Assembly: GCA_021521415.1 (NCBI GenBank)
Contig: JAIQDT010014652.1
Span: 1-64,000 of the forward strand
Source: Bidens hawaiensis
Taxonomy: Eukaryota; Streptophyta; Magnoliopsida; Asterales; Asteraceae
Direction of reading: 5' to 3'
Length of the DNA: 64,000 bases
Positions within the stretch are counted from its first letter, which is position 1. Every line of letters begins with the position of its first letter. The translations under genes and the position numbers were made by a program. The notes under the pieces are model-generated. The model saw nothing but the letters and a program-made list of their open reading frames with translations, ran no database searches and was not told the DNA's origin. Shown here piece by piece: positions 23,961-35,201 of the stretch.

Positions 23961-24395
23961 GACCAGGAGAGAGAAAAATGGTACTGATCAGGATTCACGC
24001 GCCCCCACTCGCAGGTGTAAGCCAACGCGAGCGCGACACGTGTCCCTGACACTGTATGAGGGGACACGAAACGAAATGGAACAGGTACTGCCAGAGCTCA
24101 CGCGCCACCACTCGCAGGTGCAGGCCAATACGAGCGCGACACGTGTTCCTGACACTGTGTGAAGGGACGTGAAAGGCAACTGTAGCACCTCGAGCACACG
24201 AAAAGTCTGACACGTCTCTGACGCATGACAGCACCAACCAACCACGTACAGGGACGTTTCGTTTTCAACCAAAAGAATAGAACTTCGCGCAACGATGAGA
24301 AATAACAAAGGAAAAGACAAAACCCTATTTAAAAAGCAAAATATTAAGTCTAACATCTGTCTTACCTTGCTTGCGCGAGACAAGACACACATTAG

Positions 24396-24406
24396 ACTGG
24401 GGGGCT
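24396..24406 (+). other. Polypurine tract
   Basis: ACTGGGGGGCT directly before the 3' LTR; the likely primer for plus-strand DNA synthesis. The Gypsy element has the near-identical ACTGGGGGGACT before its 3' LTR. Confidence 0.75.
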
Positions 24407-25552
24407 TGAAGTGGTATGTACCCGCCTCAACATCAAGCGGGGCGGGTCAACCCACAAGATATAGACAAGAGGCTTGAAATCAAGATGTTATGAAGGCACA
24501 AAGCCAAAACCTATACGCATGGCGCATAGCACATATGCTCACGCATCACATATGCTCACGCATCACATATGCTCACGCATCACATATGCTCAAGCATCAC
24601 ATCTGCTCACGCATCACATGTGCTCACGCGTATCACATGCTCACGCACCATATATGCTCACGCATATCACATCCGCGCGTGGCGCATCCGCGCGTGGCGC
24701 ATCCGCGCGTGGCGCATATCACATGCTCATGCATATCACATCTACGCGTGGCGCATTCGCGCGTGGCGCATATTACATGCTCGTGCATATCATATCGGCG
24801 CATGAAACATCTACGCGTGGGAATAAAGAGAAGACCTTGCGCATCCTCAGGATGGGCGCATATCACACATGCACATAATCAACCTCGTCCTTATCCAAAT
24901 CAGGATAAGGACAACCTTGATTGTGCACGTCAGACAACCTTCCAGAAGGTATCCTTTTAAGGAATAAGAATATGCTGATATTGACAGCTGCCAATGAAAG
25001 GTGGACAACTCAGCAAAACCCATGTGCCACCACGTGATTGCACATGGGTCAGGTGAAATACCTAGGTCAGAGAATAATCAATGAAAGGGCGCCAGGTGTC
25101 CCAAGGACACGTGGCGCAAAGCAACAGGAGGAGGCCAAAAAGGCCCTAACGGAATCTGAGCCCAATCATTTGGAAACCCTAGCACTATAAATACCATACT
25201 GCCTCCACCAAGAGAGGTACACATTATCAACACGATTTATTAAGCAATATTAAGCAGTACAAAGCAACACTGAGCAATACTACAGCTACAGTAAGCAAGT
25301 ACACACTAAAAAATACTTTCCAAATCCCTACTCACTCTCAGATTACTTTATATCTTCTCCTACAATCTCTTATTCTCACACCGGAGGGTTACCCCAAAGA
25401 GGACCCCTCTGTCCCTTTCTGAGGGGTAAGTTTACGGTGTTGTTTATTTTGTAGGTGGAAGAATCCAGTCTCCGGAGAACCATCGGTGAAATCGCATAAT
25501 CATACCCGAGGAAAGTAGATCGTCTACCAGCGAGTCGATCCACGATTCTTCA
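24407..25552 (+). repeat. 3' LTR of the Tat-like element
   Basis: 1146 bp; longer than the 5' LTR because of extra CACGCATCACATATGCT and GCGCGTGGCGCATCC units. Several substitutions separate it from the 5' LTR. Confidence 0.85.
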
Positions 25553-25619
25553 TTGGACCCCTCTGATCTGCTAACGTCGCCGGCTCTGCAAACATTCAAA
25601 TGAGCAAAGATTTATTAAC
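25553..25619 (+). repeat. Leader sequence repeated after the 3' LTR
   Basis: 67 bp identical to 22284-22350 and 60973-61039. It starts TTGGACCCCTCTGATCTG, which is expected only after a 5' LTR. It ends at TTATTAAC, where the copies diverge. Confidence 0.8.
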
Positions 25620-27063
25620 TGGTCATTCAAGTTAGTTAAAAGTATTTTTCAATTTGAACTGGTCATTCATATGTATGTATGTAAAAGAATAATATACAAG
25701 TAGCTATGACATGATAGCCATATTGTTGATATTAGACTATTTTCAGTGAGTTCTTGAAGAGTTGAAGATATCCCTTGAAGGTCCTTACCATTGGAGCTCA
25801 CTCATTCGAAGAAGTCCTTAGGTGAGGCGTCCTGCACAAGGGCACGGGTCTGCCTCGTTTCTTGCGATTAGTGGGCCCAAAGTATGAAAGGAAAAGTTAT
25901 ATTTAATTATTATGTGTAAAAATATTTGTAGGGTTTAAGATGGAATTAGGAATTTTTAAGAATATTATGTCGTAAATGACGTGACAGTTAAAGACGTCTC
26001 TAAAAACATACGTAGCATTGGTAATAGTCTTATGAGGGATCTTGATGAGCATGTGAATAACAATTGCAATCTTTAGATGATGTGACACTTCTTGTTTCAA
26101 ATGTTAATATCAATCTATATAATTCAACCAAGAAAACGACATAAGAAACATGGCAAAGTAATTTAATAGCAAATGGAAAAATATCTTCAAAAACAAATAG
26201 AAAAGTGGATTACTTTATGTCATGTGGCAGGCAAAACTGTCAAAGAGGGGTTGTTTTGATTCAAGTCCATTACTTTCGTTGCTTCTGGGGCCCGGCCCAT
26301 AAAAGGATACAAGACGGATACATCATACAAAAACAATAATGATTTGTTATTACTATTTATTAATACTGTTTTCTAAATTTATTGTAACATCATAAGTCGA
26401 TAGATTGTATCTAGTAAGATTTAACGTTGCTAAGTTCTATAAGCACTTAAACACATCCAAAAGCCAGTTCCTTTAATTAACCAATTTATTCATCAAAATT
26501 CCTTTGTTTATAGGAATTAAAGGATTTTTCCACAAAAGTTCGAATTTTAAATTCAAACTAATAACTAAAATATCAAAAGGTTTATATATTAAAATTTATC
26601 ATTTGCATTCAATGACGTGAAAACCTTGTTACGTTGATGATCTACCTTCAACATCGAATATCATATGATACCTAAAGTTAAGCATCCCAATGAAATCAAT
26701 ATAAAAAAGAGAGAATCGGTTTCAAAGATTATAAATGAGATAGAAGAGAGTGGGTATGATGCAATGACCGCATCTTATTTTTTAGGAATCAAGGGCTTTT
26801 TGTTATTGTGAATTACTCTAATAACTAAACCTCAAATTTTTAAAATTTATTAAAAAAAATCAATATGGTTTTATAACATGAATTGTTTGTACTATTAAGT
26901 CTTTATTCAATTATTCAAAACAAACAAATAATAGAACCTCATTCAGTAATTCCTAAGCTGTAGAAACCTTGGTATCTTTAAACCTCACCTATCCCATCCC
27001 ACCCACTGAATGATTTCAAAAAGTCATCCTTTTAACCGATTTGTTATTCTAAATTCTAAAACA

Positions 27064-27101
<38 letters not shown>

Positions 27102-27668
27102 ATCTGTTTTACCCACTTAATTTAACGTATTCTCAATTACATGACTTTCCAAGAATTACTTAATCAAGATCAATCTCTGAGAATATCATTTGATCAATCT
27201 TTGATCAAAATACTCAAAATATTCATGTTAAAACCAGTCAACCCGTTAACATTTTAATCATCAACTCAATTGTATTTTTAGTCAACCGGATTCTACCACT
27301 TGTCCAAATCTCCCCAAAAGCCAAAATATATACTCGTCGGAAGCTAAAGGTTAATCTCTTCGGACACCAAAATAATCTTGTCGAACCAACTGTTTAATAG
27401 GCCAAGTGCAAAATCCGGTTGACTAAATATCCAGTTAAGCTAATGATTAAAAGTCAACAGATCAACATAGCATAAACATTTGATAATTTATCAATCAAAT
27501 GGACATTATCTTAACATTGAACAGTCAAATCAACATTTCTGTCATTAGATGATTAGAGGACACAGAGTGGTGTCCGTGAAAAGCAACAAAAATCTGGCAC
27601 CGGAAATCAAGAATGAAAATGAGAAAGTTGGGATAATTTCTTAGGATTTTCATCCCAAAAAAAAAGAG
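25620..27668. other. Intergenic, repeated at 61040-63107
   Basis: AT-rich with no recognisable gene; the missing N-terminal half of CAT is not here. It contains an (ATT)n microsatellite at 27062-27100, which is about 20 bp longer in segment B (62478-62538). The ends of this block are the Tat-like leader and the fold-back element. Confidence 0.6.
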
Positions 27669-28245
27669 AAAATTCTTAAAATAAGCATTTATGAAAAAAA
27701 AATTTAGTTTTAGGTACGATATGTAAAAAATTCCAGAAATAGGTATTATAAACTAGTCGTGACGAGTAGTTTGTAGAAACGAATTATAACTTGCCACTTG
27801 TTCTTAACCTAACCGTAACGAGCAGGTTAACTAATCATTTACTCGTCATGACTAAATAAGTTTCATGCCTCGTAATCAACGCACACGAGTAATTCATGAG
27901 TCATTTAGTTGCAACGAGTAAATTATAAGGTTAAACTAGGTGCGGCGGGTTAACTACTAATAAACTACTCGTGTAAGGAATATAACCGGGTAAACTAGTC
28001 TTTGCGACTAAGGGACTTATGAATTACTCGTGGGCGTTGATTACGAGGCATGAAACTTATTTAGTCGTGACGAGTAAATGATTAGTAAACGTGCTTGTTA
28101 CGGTTAGTTTAAGGACACGCGACAAGTTTTGATTGGTTCTACAACTACTCGTCACAACTAGTTTATAATACTTGTTTCTGGAATTTTTTGTAAATAATAC
28201 CTAAAACTAGAAATTTGTTTTAATAAATGATTATTTTGGGAATTT
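27669..28245. mobile_element. Fold-back (long inverted-repeat) element, segment A
   Basis: The left and right halves (about 250 bp each) are imperfect reverse complements. For example, TAAACTAGTCGTGACGAGTAG on the left pairs with CTACTCGTCACAACTAGTTT on the right, and TTTAGTTTTAGGTA with TACCTAAAACTA. It contains many ACTCGT/ACGAGT motifs and no coding sequence. It is probably a MITE or fold-back transposon; a target duplication is hidden in A-runs. Confidence 0.75.
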
Positions 28246-28311
28246 AAAAAAAAGGTAAAAGCTTGTTAAATTTCAAGAGTTGACTGTTGACTAAAGACTA
28301 AGTTGACCTAT

Positions 28312-28378
28312 AAACATAAACATAAACATAAACATAAACATGACTAAAGACTGAGTACGATGATGATGATGATGATGT
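28312..28378. repeat. Short microsatellites (ACATAA)n and (GATGAT)n
   Basis: Five or so ACATAA units, then a GATGAT run. The segment B copy (63750-63803) has fewer units of both, so these lengths changed after the duplication. Confidence 0.8.
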
Positions 28379-28451
28379 ACCAAGGGATCATCAACACATA
28401 AACATCCGAGACAAGAACACAAGACTAACAAAAACATAAACATAGAAAACA

Positions 28452-28753
28452 ATGGAAGACAATTACCTCTACTACAAGATGATCCTCTTCAACCGGAAGT
28501 TCAAAATCACCAAACCAAAACCACCGCCTTCAGTTTATGCACCGACACGAACTCACACATGTCACCAGACCACTTTCAAAGGTTCCTAGTCCAGTTTCAA
28601 AGACAACAGCATGTTACAGTCGATGATGCCAAGCGGATAATGGAGCTAGTGTTGCATCGGTTCCGACCTAACTTTAGTTTATGTTGTTTTACACTTGATG
28701 ATTTCTTCAAGTACTTGTTTCTTGATGACGTCAATGGGCCCATTTCATCCGAG
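28452..28753 (+). pseudogene. PI-specific phospholipase C, first exon, frameshifted
   Basis: The start codon at 28452 opens MEDNYLYYKMILFNRKFKIT, typical of plant PI-PLC N-termini. The EF-hand-like region continues in another frame from about 28530 (SHMSPDHFQRFL, VTVDDAKRIMELVL, FTLDDFFKYLF). The exon ends at a plausible donor, GAG|GTTTGT at 28753/28754, at the family's first intron. PI-PLC cleaves PtdIns(4,5)P2 at the plasma membrane, but the catalytic X and Y domains are absent from the following 2.7 kb. The same frameshift is in the segment B copy. Confidence 0.75.
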
Positions 28754-29215
28754 GTTTGTTATTATTGTTATGATGTATATGATCCAAACATTGTTTTTTT
28801 TTTTTTTTGGTTCGTTAGTTTGGTAGTGATGTTATCCTTTTTGAGTAAAGAATTAATCAGTCAAGTTATAATTTTAATTGAAATTATTTTTTTCTAAATA
28901 GCTTCCTAAATAATAGCTCAATTTCATTTCCCCTGCTATATTTAGAATTTTGTTATGTTATTGGTAAAACTGGCAAGTGGGTTGGGTTCGGGTCAGAATA
29001 GGTTGATTTAAAAAAAGTTTAATTTGGTTCGGGTCAGAGCAGGTTGATTCAAAAAAAGTTTAATTTGGTTTGGGTCAGAACAGGTTGATTCAGAAAAAAA
29101 TTAATTTGGTTTGGGTCAGGGCAGGTTCGGGTCGAAATGGGTCGGGTCGAAACAGATTGGTTTAAGAATTTTTTTTTTCAAAATATACTACATTTAAGCT
29201 TTGCTTCTAGCTTTC
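28754..29215. other. Former PLC intron and GGGTCAG-type tandem repeats
   Basis: No exon seen. 28975-29160 has about four copies of a 50-bp unit built on GGTTCGGGTCAGA.CAGGTTGATT and AAAAAAGTTTAATTTGGTT. No second PLC exon is present. Confidence 0.6.
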
Positions 29216-30401
29216 GGAAGCAGTTACGCGTATCCAAGCATCGGTTACGTGCGTGTCGTAGGATACGCGTGTTTAAATGCGCGTCCAGTGCCTCGTAGCG
29301 CGAATAACCCGGCCCCGTTAGGCGCGTAAACTAGTGCTCCGCACGAGTAACCGGTGTTGGTTGCGCGTGTTTTATGTCGGTTACTCGCATTCCCGTTCCT
29401 GTTACGACCGAAATTAACATAATTCGCATAGACTAACCGCCCCAACGCTCAGGACCGACAACACCTGAGTTTACGGCCGACGCCACTCCGTTGGTCTACC
29501 TCATTTTTATATTATTATTTTTTTGTTTTATTTTCGGTCACGTAACGAACATGACAGAAACCGATCGAATTCGCGTACACTCACCATCTCAACGCCCTAG
29601 ACCTAAAACACTCGGGTTGTACCAATGACCGGGTTTTACTGACCTTTTTGTTTCAGTTTTGATACTGTAACGAACGTAAACGAAACTGACAGAATGTGCG
29701 TCGACTCACCATCTCAATGCCAAGGACCAACAACACTCATGTAGTCATGTTTTGCCAACACCCGACTTGTACCAACTAATCGCCACAACTTCCAGGACCT
29801 ACAAAGCTCGGGTTTTATCAACCGAATTAAATTCGCTTTAAATATTTTAAACTTTTTATATGTTAATTTGACTAATTTATTTTTGGGCTCAATTCTGGTA
29901 CCATACGAACGCAACCAATACCGATCGAATACGCATCGACTCGCCGCCGCAACGCTTGGGTTTAACCAACAACCATATTTTACCGACCGAATATGTATTG
30001 TTTTAAATATGTTAATTCTTTTTACAATATGTTATACGAATGCCGCTACTTTTTTTTAAACATGTTAATTTGTCAAATTTATTTTCTCGGTTTAGTTCTG
30101 GTACCGTGACGAACGTAGCCAATACCGACCAAATTCACATTGACTCGCCGCTACGACGCCGGGGTTTTACCGACCGAATTATCCATCATTACCATTATAG
30201 ACTTTTTAATATGCTAACATTTTTTTATTATAAGTTATACGAGCGTTGTTACTATTTTTTGTGTAACACGGATTAATTTTTTATTTAATTTGTGTTGGTA
30301 CCAACCGAATCCACATTAGTGCTCTATCGCAAGTTCGCAGCGTGATAGGTTTATAAACATATTTGAACTGCCCCGGCACACCGCGCCGGGTAATAAACTA
30401 G
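29216..30401 (+). mobile_element. Helitron-like element, 3' end recognised
   Basis: The right end has a GC-rich hairpin (CCCGGC...GCCGGG, 30372-30390), eight bases, then CTAG at 30398-30401 followed by T, the classic Helitron 3' terminus. Upstream are diverged 120-210-bp repeats carrying GGTACCGTAACGAACG-like and GACTCGCCGC-like motifs (29535, 29660, 29890, 30095). The left end is a guess, and no helicase gene is present. Confidence 0.45.
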
Positions 30402-31461
30402 TTAATGATAATTATTATGTTCTATTTTCGAATCTTCACAATTAGTAAAGAATTATTCAAAATAAAGCTAAGGTGGATGAGATATCGGTATTCAAAAGTT
30501 GTGTGTTTTAAAATAAATCTAGAAAATTGGGTGGGAACTTATCTAGCATTCTAACTTGAGAGAAGAATAAATGTTGAAGTGGTTTATAAGTAAAGAGCCA
30601 ATATGCTTGATAAACTCTATAGTTTTGTTTACTCAAAACTCCTACGCACACATAGGGTGCAAAATCTAGATGGAATTGACCTAGCAACTAAACCATGTAA
30701 ACCATCATATTAAAGACGTTTAATGCAATTTAAACTTTCATTCAACACACTTAAAATTGGATTCCATATGGCTACCGTTATTGTTTAGACGGACCCGAAA
30801 TTTGTTTGAAGGTAATCGTGTCAAACACAAGGCCTTGACCAGTTGACCATTCCTCTTCTATTTCATTTTTTTTTCCTATTGTAGCATGTATCTAGACCAG
30901 CACTACGCAGAATGGAAGCAGAGGAGGGTCAAGAGGATCCATTGACCATTCAATCACTAGAACTTGTCAACTTTTTATATATAAAAGTCGGCTTTCTTAA
31001 TAAAAACATGATGTGTAAATATTGCATCATTCTCAAATAAGAAAGTGATTTAAGTATTTGCAACTATGATGACTACATGTAAACCGGCACGTATGTGTAC
31101 TACGGTAAGGCAATGAACAATGTGCTATCAATCTAATTCCTTACATACACAGTAATTATTAACCCGTCACTTAATGAGTAAATTGTATAACCATAATAGT
31201 AGATGGATTAACTTAGTCATTTATTGATCTACAACAGGTTTACAGAACTCGATTTATAATTCATGAACCCTAAAGATCACACTGTTGCAAACTATATATA
31301 CCAACTTGCAACAAGAATACGAATTTGAACACGCGTTGCAAGTAAACAATAACTAAAACAATCTTTGAATGGGTTGTCTCCTGTATACGAGGTGATATAA
31401 TAATATCTACACAAAATGCAGTGCTTTAAGCAAGTTATGTTGTCGCGGTACCTCTAAGATT
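30402..31461. other. Intergenic, unique to this part of the window
   Basis: About 1.06 kb without a recognisable gene or repeat on either strand. It lies downstream of the phosphatase fragment's stop codon. Confidence 0.55.
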
Positions 31462-32161
31462 CTACCGTATAAAGCTAGAGGCAGGGATTCCATGTTTTTG
31501 AAACCATTCTGGCATGTGAAACCTTTCATATAACACGGGCCTAACGTCCCTCTGCTCAGAAAGTTGCATCAAAAGCGGAAGGAGGACTTCAAGAAGCTGT
31601 AATGTTATTGTATAATTATCATATTATATTACACAAGCATAAAAGTGATGAACAGTTAAATAAAAGCATCATATTGTTGATCTGAATATAATCATGTATA
31701 GATACCTGATCGTCGTGTGGTTGACCAGCAGAAAAAGGTATGCACGGGATACCGTTGACTGGTTGCAATAGGAAACTGAATGGATTGTTGTCGACAATGA
31801 CTATTCTGCTGAAATCTTTTGATACGAATGAAAGGTCCTTCACGTGTTCCCGATATTCCCTGTGTCACAAAATGTGAATGGATTTAAGATCAGATTTATC
31901 TAACAAAACGGTCATATGAACAAAATCTATTTTGTTTCTGCTTACGTGGAAATTGTCGAAGGCCTATAAAACCTTCGGTTAAGTCTGTTTCCGGTATCTA
32001 TTCTATCAACAAGTGGTTTAGCATATCCTACAGTGGTATAATAATAATAGTATATCAAAAGATTGATGAAGATCAATAGCAGATATATAAGTAATAAGCA
32101 TAGTGGTAAGTAAACCTTCAAGGCCTGCGGTAAATAGCACAAGATCAGGAAAGCAGGAAAG
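31462..32161 (-). pseudogene. CTD/SCP1-like phosphatase (NIF domain), 3' exons only
   Basis: Four minus-strand exon pieces join in frame: up to about 32161 down to 32116 (LVLFTAGLEG), 32027-31946 (YAKPLVDRID, YRPSTIST), 31859-31706 (EYREHVKDLS, IVIVDNNPFSF, NGIPCIPFSAGQPHDDQ) and 31596-31462 (LLEVLLPLL, YERFHMPEWFQKHGIP, stop). All introns are GT-AG. The family is HAD-type Ser/Thr phosphatases related to FCP1/SCP1 and TIM50; VDNNP is the conserved C-terminal catalytic motif. The N-terminal half with the DxDx(T/V) nucleophile is missing: coding sequence stops at the duplication junction with RLP DNA. About 138 codons remain, none damaged, so loss was recent or the fragment is still transcribed. 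Confidence 0.85.
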
Positions 32162-32945
32162 CAGGAAAGCAGTTCAACACATTTGAAGGGAATTCAATTG
32201 GAGGGAACCCAAAACTTTGTGGGCAACAATTGCCCAATAAATGCAAAGAGCGTATGCATGAACCACAACTTGAAGGTGACAGAGATGGAGATGAAGAGGA
32301 TAGTGCATTTACATGGAAAGTGGTGATGATGGGATATGGATGTGGAACCTTTCTTGGATTCGTGTTGGGATATCTAATGTTATCAACAGGAAGACCAATA
32401 TGGGTTAATGCAATTGTTGATGAAGCAAACTATGCTATTGTAGGTTCCAGACGCGGATCGTTCACGGGATGTCGCTAACAACGCAGGTGCGGAATCCCTG
32501 CGTAGGTAGGTTACGAGTGTAGAGTATATAAAGATTGAACACACGATCAATAAACCAACCACGTTATATTCAATAACCAAACACGTGACACTCGGTCACA
32601 ATTACAGAGAGTAACCACGTAACACTGAAACGAAAACCTTAAACAAAATCGTCACCCTAAACTGTTTCAGTGAAACAGTATTTATACACGACAACTTCGC
32701 CTCAGGCGAAGTTGTCTGTAACTTCGCATATTCAACAAGTTCGCTTGAGCGAACTTGTTGACAACTTCGCTTATTCAACAAGTTCGCCTGAGCGAACTTG
32801 TTGACAACTTCGCTAGTTACAAAAACTAAAACATAATCAAATACACTATTATATTACAGACTCGATTACAAATACTAGACTATGAACTACTGACAAACAT
32901 GTACCAACAGCTATCTTGAAGAGACATAATAAGAGAAGAGGATAA
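32162..32945 (+). pseudogene. RLP1 C-terminal fragment, segment B, split by a solo LTR
   Basis: Homologous to 10086-10393 (last LRR cap, CGQQLPNKCKE, acidic stretch, TM segment). It begins at the junction with the phosphatase gene and is interrupted at 32439-32909 by a solo LTR. All upstream RLP1 sequence is missing, so this is a dead fragment. Confidence 0.9.
32439..32909. mobile_element. Solo LTR (471 bp) with three large palindromes
   Basis: TGTAGG...CAACA, flanked by the 5-bp duplication GCTAT (32434-32438 and 32910-32914). The unoccupied site in segment A reads CTATGCTATCTTG, once only. It has a TATA-like stretch near 32527. Palindromes at 32691-32715, 32733-32760 and 32776-32803 are built on AACTTCGC/AAGTTCGC and their complements. 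No internal sequence remains, so it arose by LTR-LTR recombination or is a very short element; family unknown. Confidence 0.88.
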
Positions 32946-34401
32946 AATTAGTTCATGAATGGTATGTGTTTCATATGTTTTTCTATTCTCCAAAATTGTG
33001 CAAAACTCGTGACTCTTTTTTTTTCAATACCTGAAAGTAGGGTTTTTCAATACCTGAAAGTAGGGTATTTAAATACCCGGTTTTAGAATACCCGGTTCTA
33101 TACCCGAACCCGATACATAGGGTATAGTTTTTAGAGACAATACCCGGACCCGAACCCGACCCGGGTATTACTAATACCCGATTTTTCAATACCCGGTCAT
33201 ACCCGAACCCGATTCCATACCCGAACCTGGGTTTTTGAAAAACCTGATTTGTGCACCTCTAGCTATGATCAATTTTCTTTTGGCCCAAGAAATAAATATT
33301 TGTCGGATTGACCAAACTGAAGAAAGTCAAAATTTGTTCAGATTTCATCTTGTTTAACTGTGTTCAAAGCTTGTTATTTCTAAGGCGTTTGAGAAGTTGG
33401 ACCCGAAAGGTAAACTTCGAACGAATTAATAAGTTTTGTTCATTTGATCATTGAATCCGGTAATTCGAGATCGATTTGTGGATATTCGAGCTCATCTCAT
33501 GCCTATATACAACTTAAGATCCATAGAAGCGAGAACTACTTCAAGATTAAATATATGTGGGTCATTCCTTGAGGGAGTGAATTGAAATGAAGAGGCATCG
33601 ATTTATCGGGTGATTTGTGAAGATGTGAGACACGGTAAGACAAAGTTTTGAGATCACAAGTCAAGGGGTGATTGTAAGGCCAATATTTGTGACTTGCGAT
33701 ATCAAATTACAAAACCCATTATTTATTCACGGTCAAGATAATAATTAATGTCGGTGCGAAATCCGGACTATAATATTATAAATCTTTTGTACCGGCTACG
33801 AAATCGTTCCTTTATTTTATCGTTATATTATTTATGTTCGGTCGTTTGTTTATACCGCACCCGTCTCGAGCGCTTATCAAGAACAAAGCCGTTCGTTGTC
33901 GGATTTAGTTTCGAGACTTACAATTTAAATATATTTCATGTTTATCTTTAGTTGAAACTATCAATAGTTACAAAAATATATGTACAAATACACTAAAATT
34001 CATGCATGTATGGATCAAAATTATCGATGGTTATCATATTCTTTAAAGTATATATCAATAGCTTAAAATATATTCATTCCATTTTGATGATACTTAAATG
34101 TTTTCTTATACAAATTTTTGGTTAAATAGACAAGATTTATGGGACAATCGAAGCTTCTTCTACACATTAAAGGAGGAACCAGGAATATGTGGATTAAATC
34201 TTGCAAAGTTGATGAATCTGGTAATCCCTTCCAATAGCCTCCTCATGTGAAACTGGTAATCCCTTCCGATTATTATGGAGAAAAAGGTCATCAAAGTAAG
34301 TTTTTTTTTAATTATTAAATCTTAGTGATTTTTTTTTATTTTGTTCATCTTTTTGTTACAGGATCTTTTTATAAAATTATAACAAGTAATTAAAAAAATT
34401 T
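32946..34401. other. Segment B copy of 10394-11849
   Basis: Same ATACCCG-rich block and AT-rich flank as in segment A, with scattered base changes. No gene. Confidence 0.8.
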
Positions 34402-34524
34402 CAAACAAATTAGACCTATGATTGACTGCGTATGATTAAATGTGTGTTTTGTCTTTTTCTAACCCAATTGCTTAAATTAAACAGTCAATCAATTAACATA
34501 TAAGTAATTGTGTATGGTTAAATG

Positions 34525-35201
34525 TAGGGGTGTTCATCGAATCGAATAACGGATTTTCAAGTTAATCGAATCGAATAATCCGAATAATTTACTTTTTTGC
34601 TAGTATTCATATTCTTATTCGTATTCAAATAAAAGTTGAACTACTCGATTCGAATTCATATACTTATTATATACCATATTCAAAATTCAATTCAATTCGT
34701 ATTTGAAACTCGAATTCGAATCGAATACAGACCGATTTCGAATGAATTCGATTTGATTCAAGTTCACCCATGTTAAAATTTTCAAAAACCAAAATTATAA
34801 TTGTATAGCACACAAATATTAGTTTAAAGTTTCTACAATACCATGCGAATAGTAAGTTCAAAATTAAAATACAAATGGTATGGGATAAAAAACAATAATA
34901 TATGCTATAGGGTTTAAATATTTTGTAATGGATATTTATTATTTATGGACTTGGCCCAAACAAATACACACACATATATATATATGTATATATATATGTG
35001 TATGTGTGTGTGTGTTATTTTGAATTCGAATTTCGAATGGAATCGAATAATAAATCATAAATTCGTATTCGATTGCTATACTCGAATACGAATCAAATCG
35101 AATTCGAATTTTTTAAAAAACGAATTCAAATGTTAATAATCGAATTCGAATCAAACCGAATTTTGAATATTTCGAATTTGAATCAAATTAGAACACCCCT
35201 A
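34525..35201. mobile_element. hAT-like MITE
   Basis: The ends are TAGGGGTGTTC and GAACACCCCTA, perfect 11-bp inverted repeats. They are flanked by near-matching 8-bp repeats GTTAAATG (34517-34524) and GTTAAAAG (35202-35209); 8-bp duplications are typical of hAT elements. The inside is TCGAAT-rich with an (AC)/(AT)/(GT) microsatellite at about 34964-35014. No transposase. This segment is missing from segment A through a deletion. Confidence 0.75.

Larger units (their letters stand above)
21187..25619 (+). mobile_element. Tat-like Ty3/Gypsy derivative lacking gag-pol
   Basis: Two LTRs (21187-22283 and 24407-25552) flank 2.1 kb that contains only an antisense gene. A polypurine tract (24396-24406) precedes the 3' LTR, fixing plus orientation. 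gag, protease, RT and integrase are all absent. LTR ends (TGAAG...CTTCA followed by TTGG) and the polypurine tract resemble those of the Gypsy element at 47277-59814. It lies where the CAT gene breaks off. The right edge is abnormal: the 67 bp after the 5' LTR are repeated after the 3' LTR (25553-25619). Confidence 0.82.

Noticed and set aside
29245..29445. 66-codon minus-strand frame in GC-rich DNA
   Set aside because: Lies in Helitron-like diverged repeats; no homology and not conserved between repeats.
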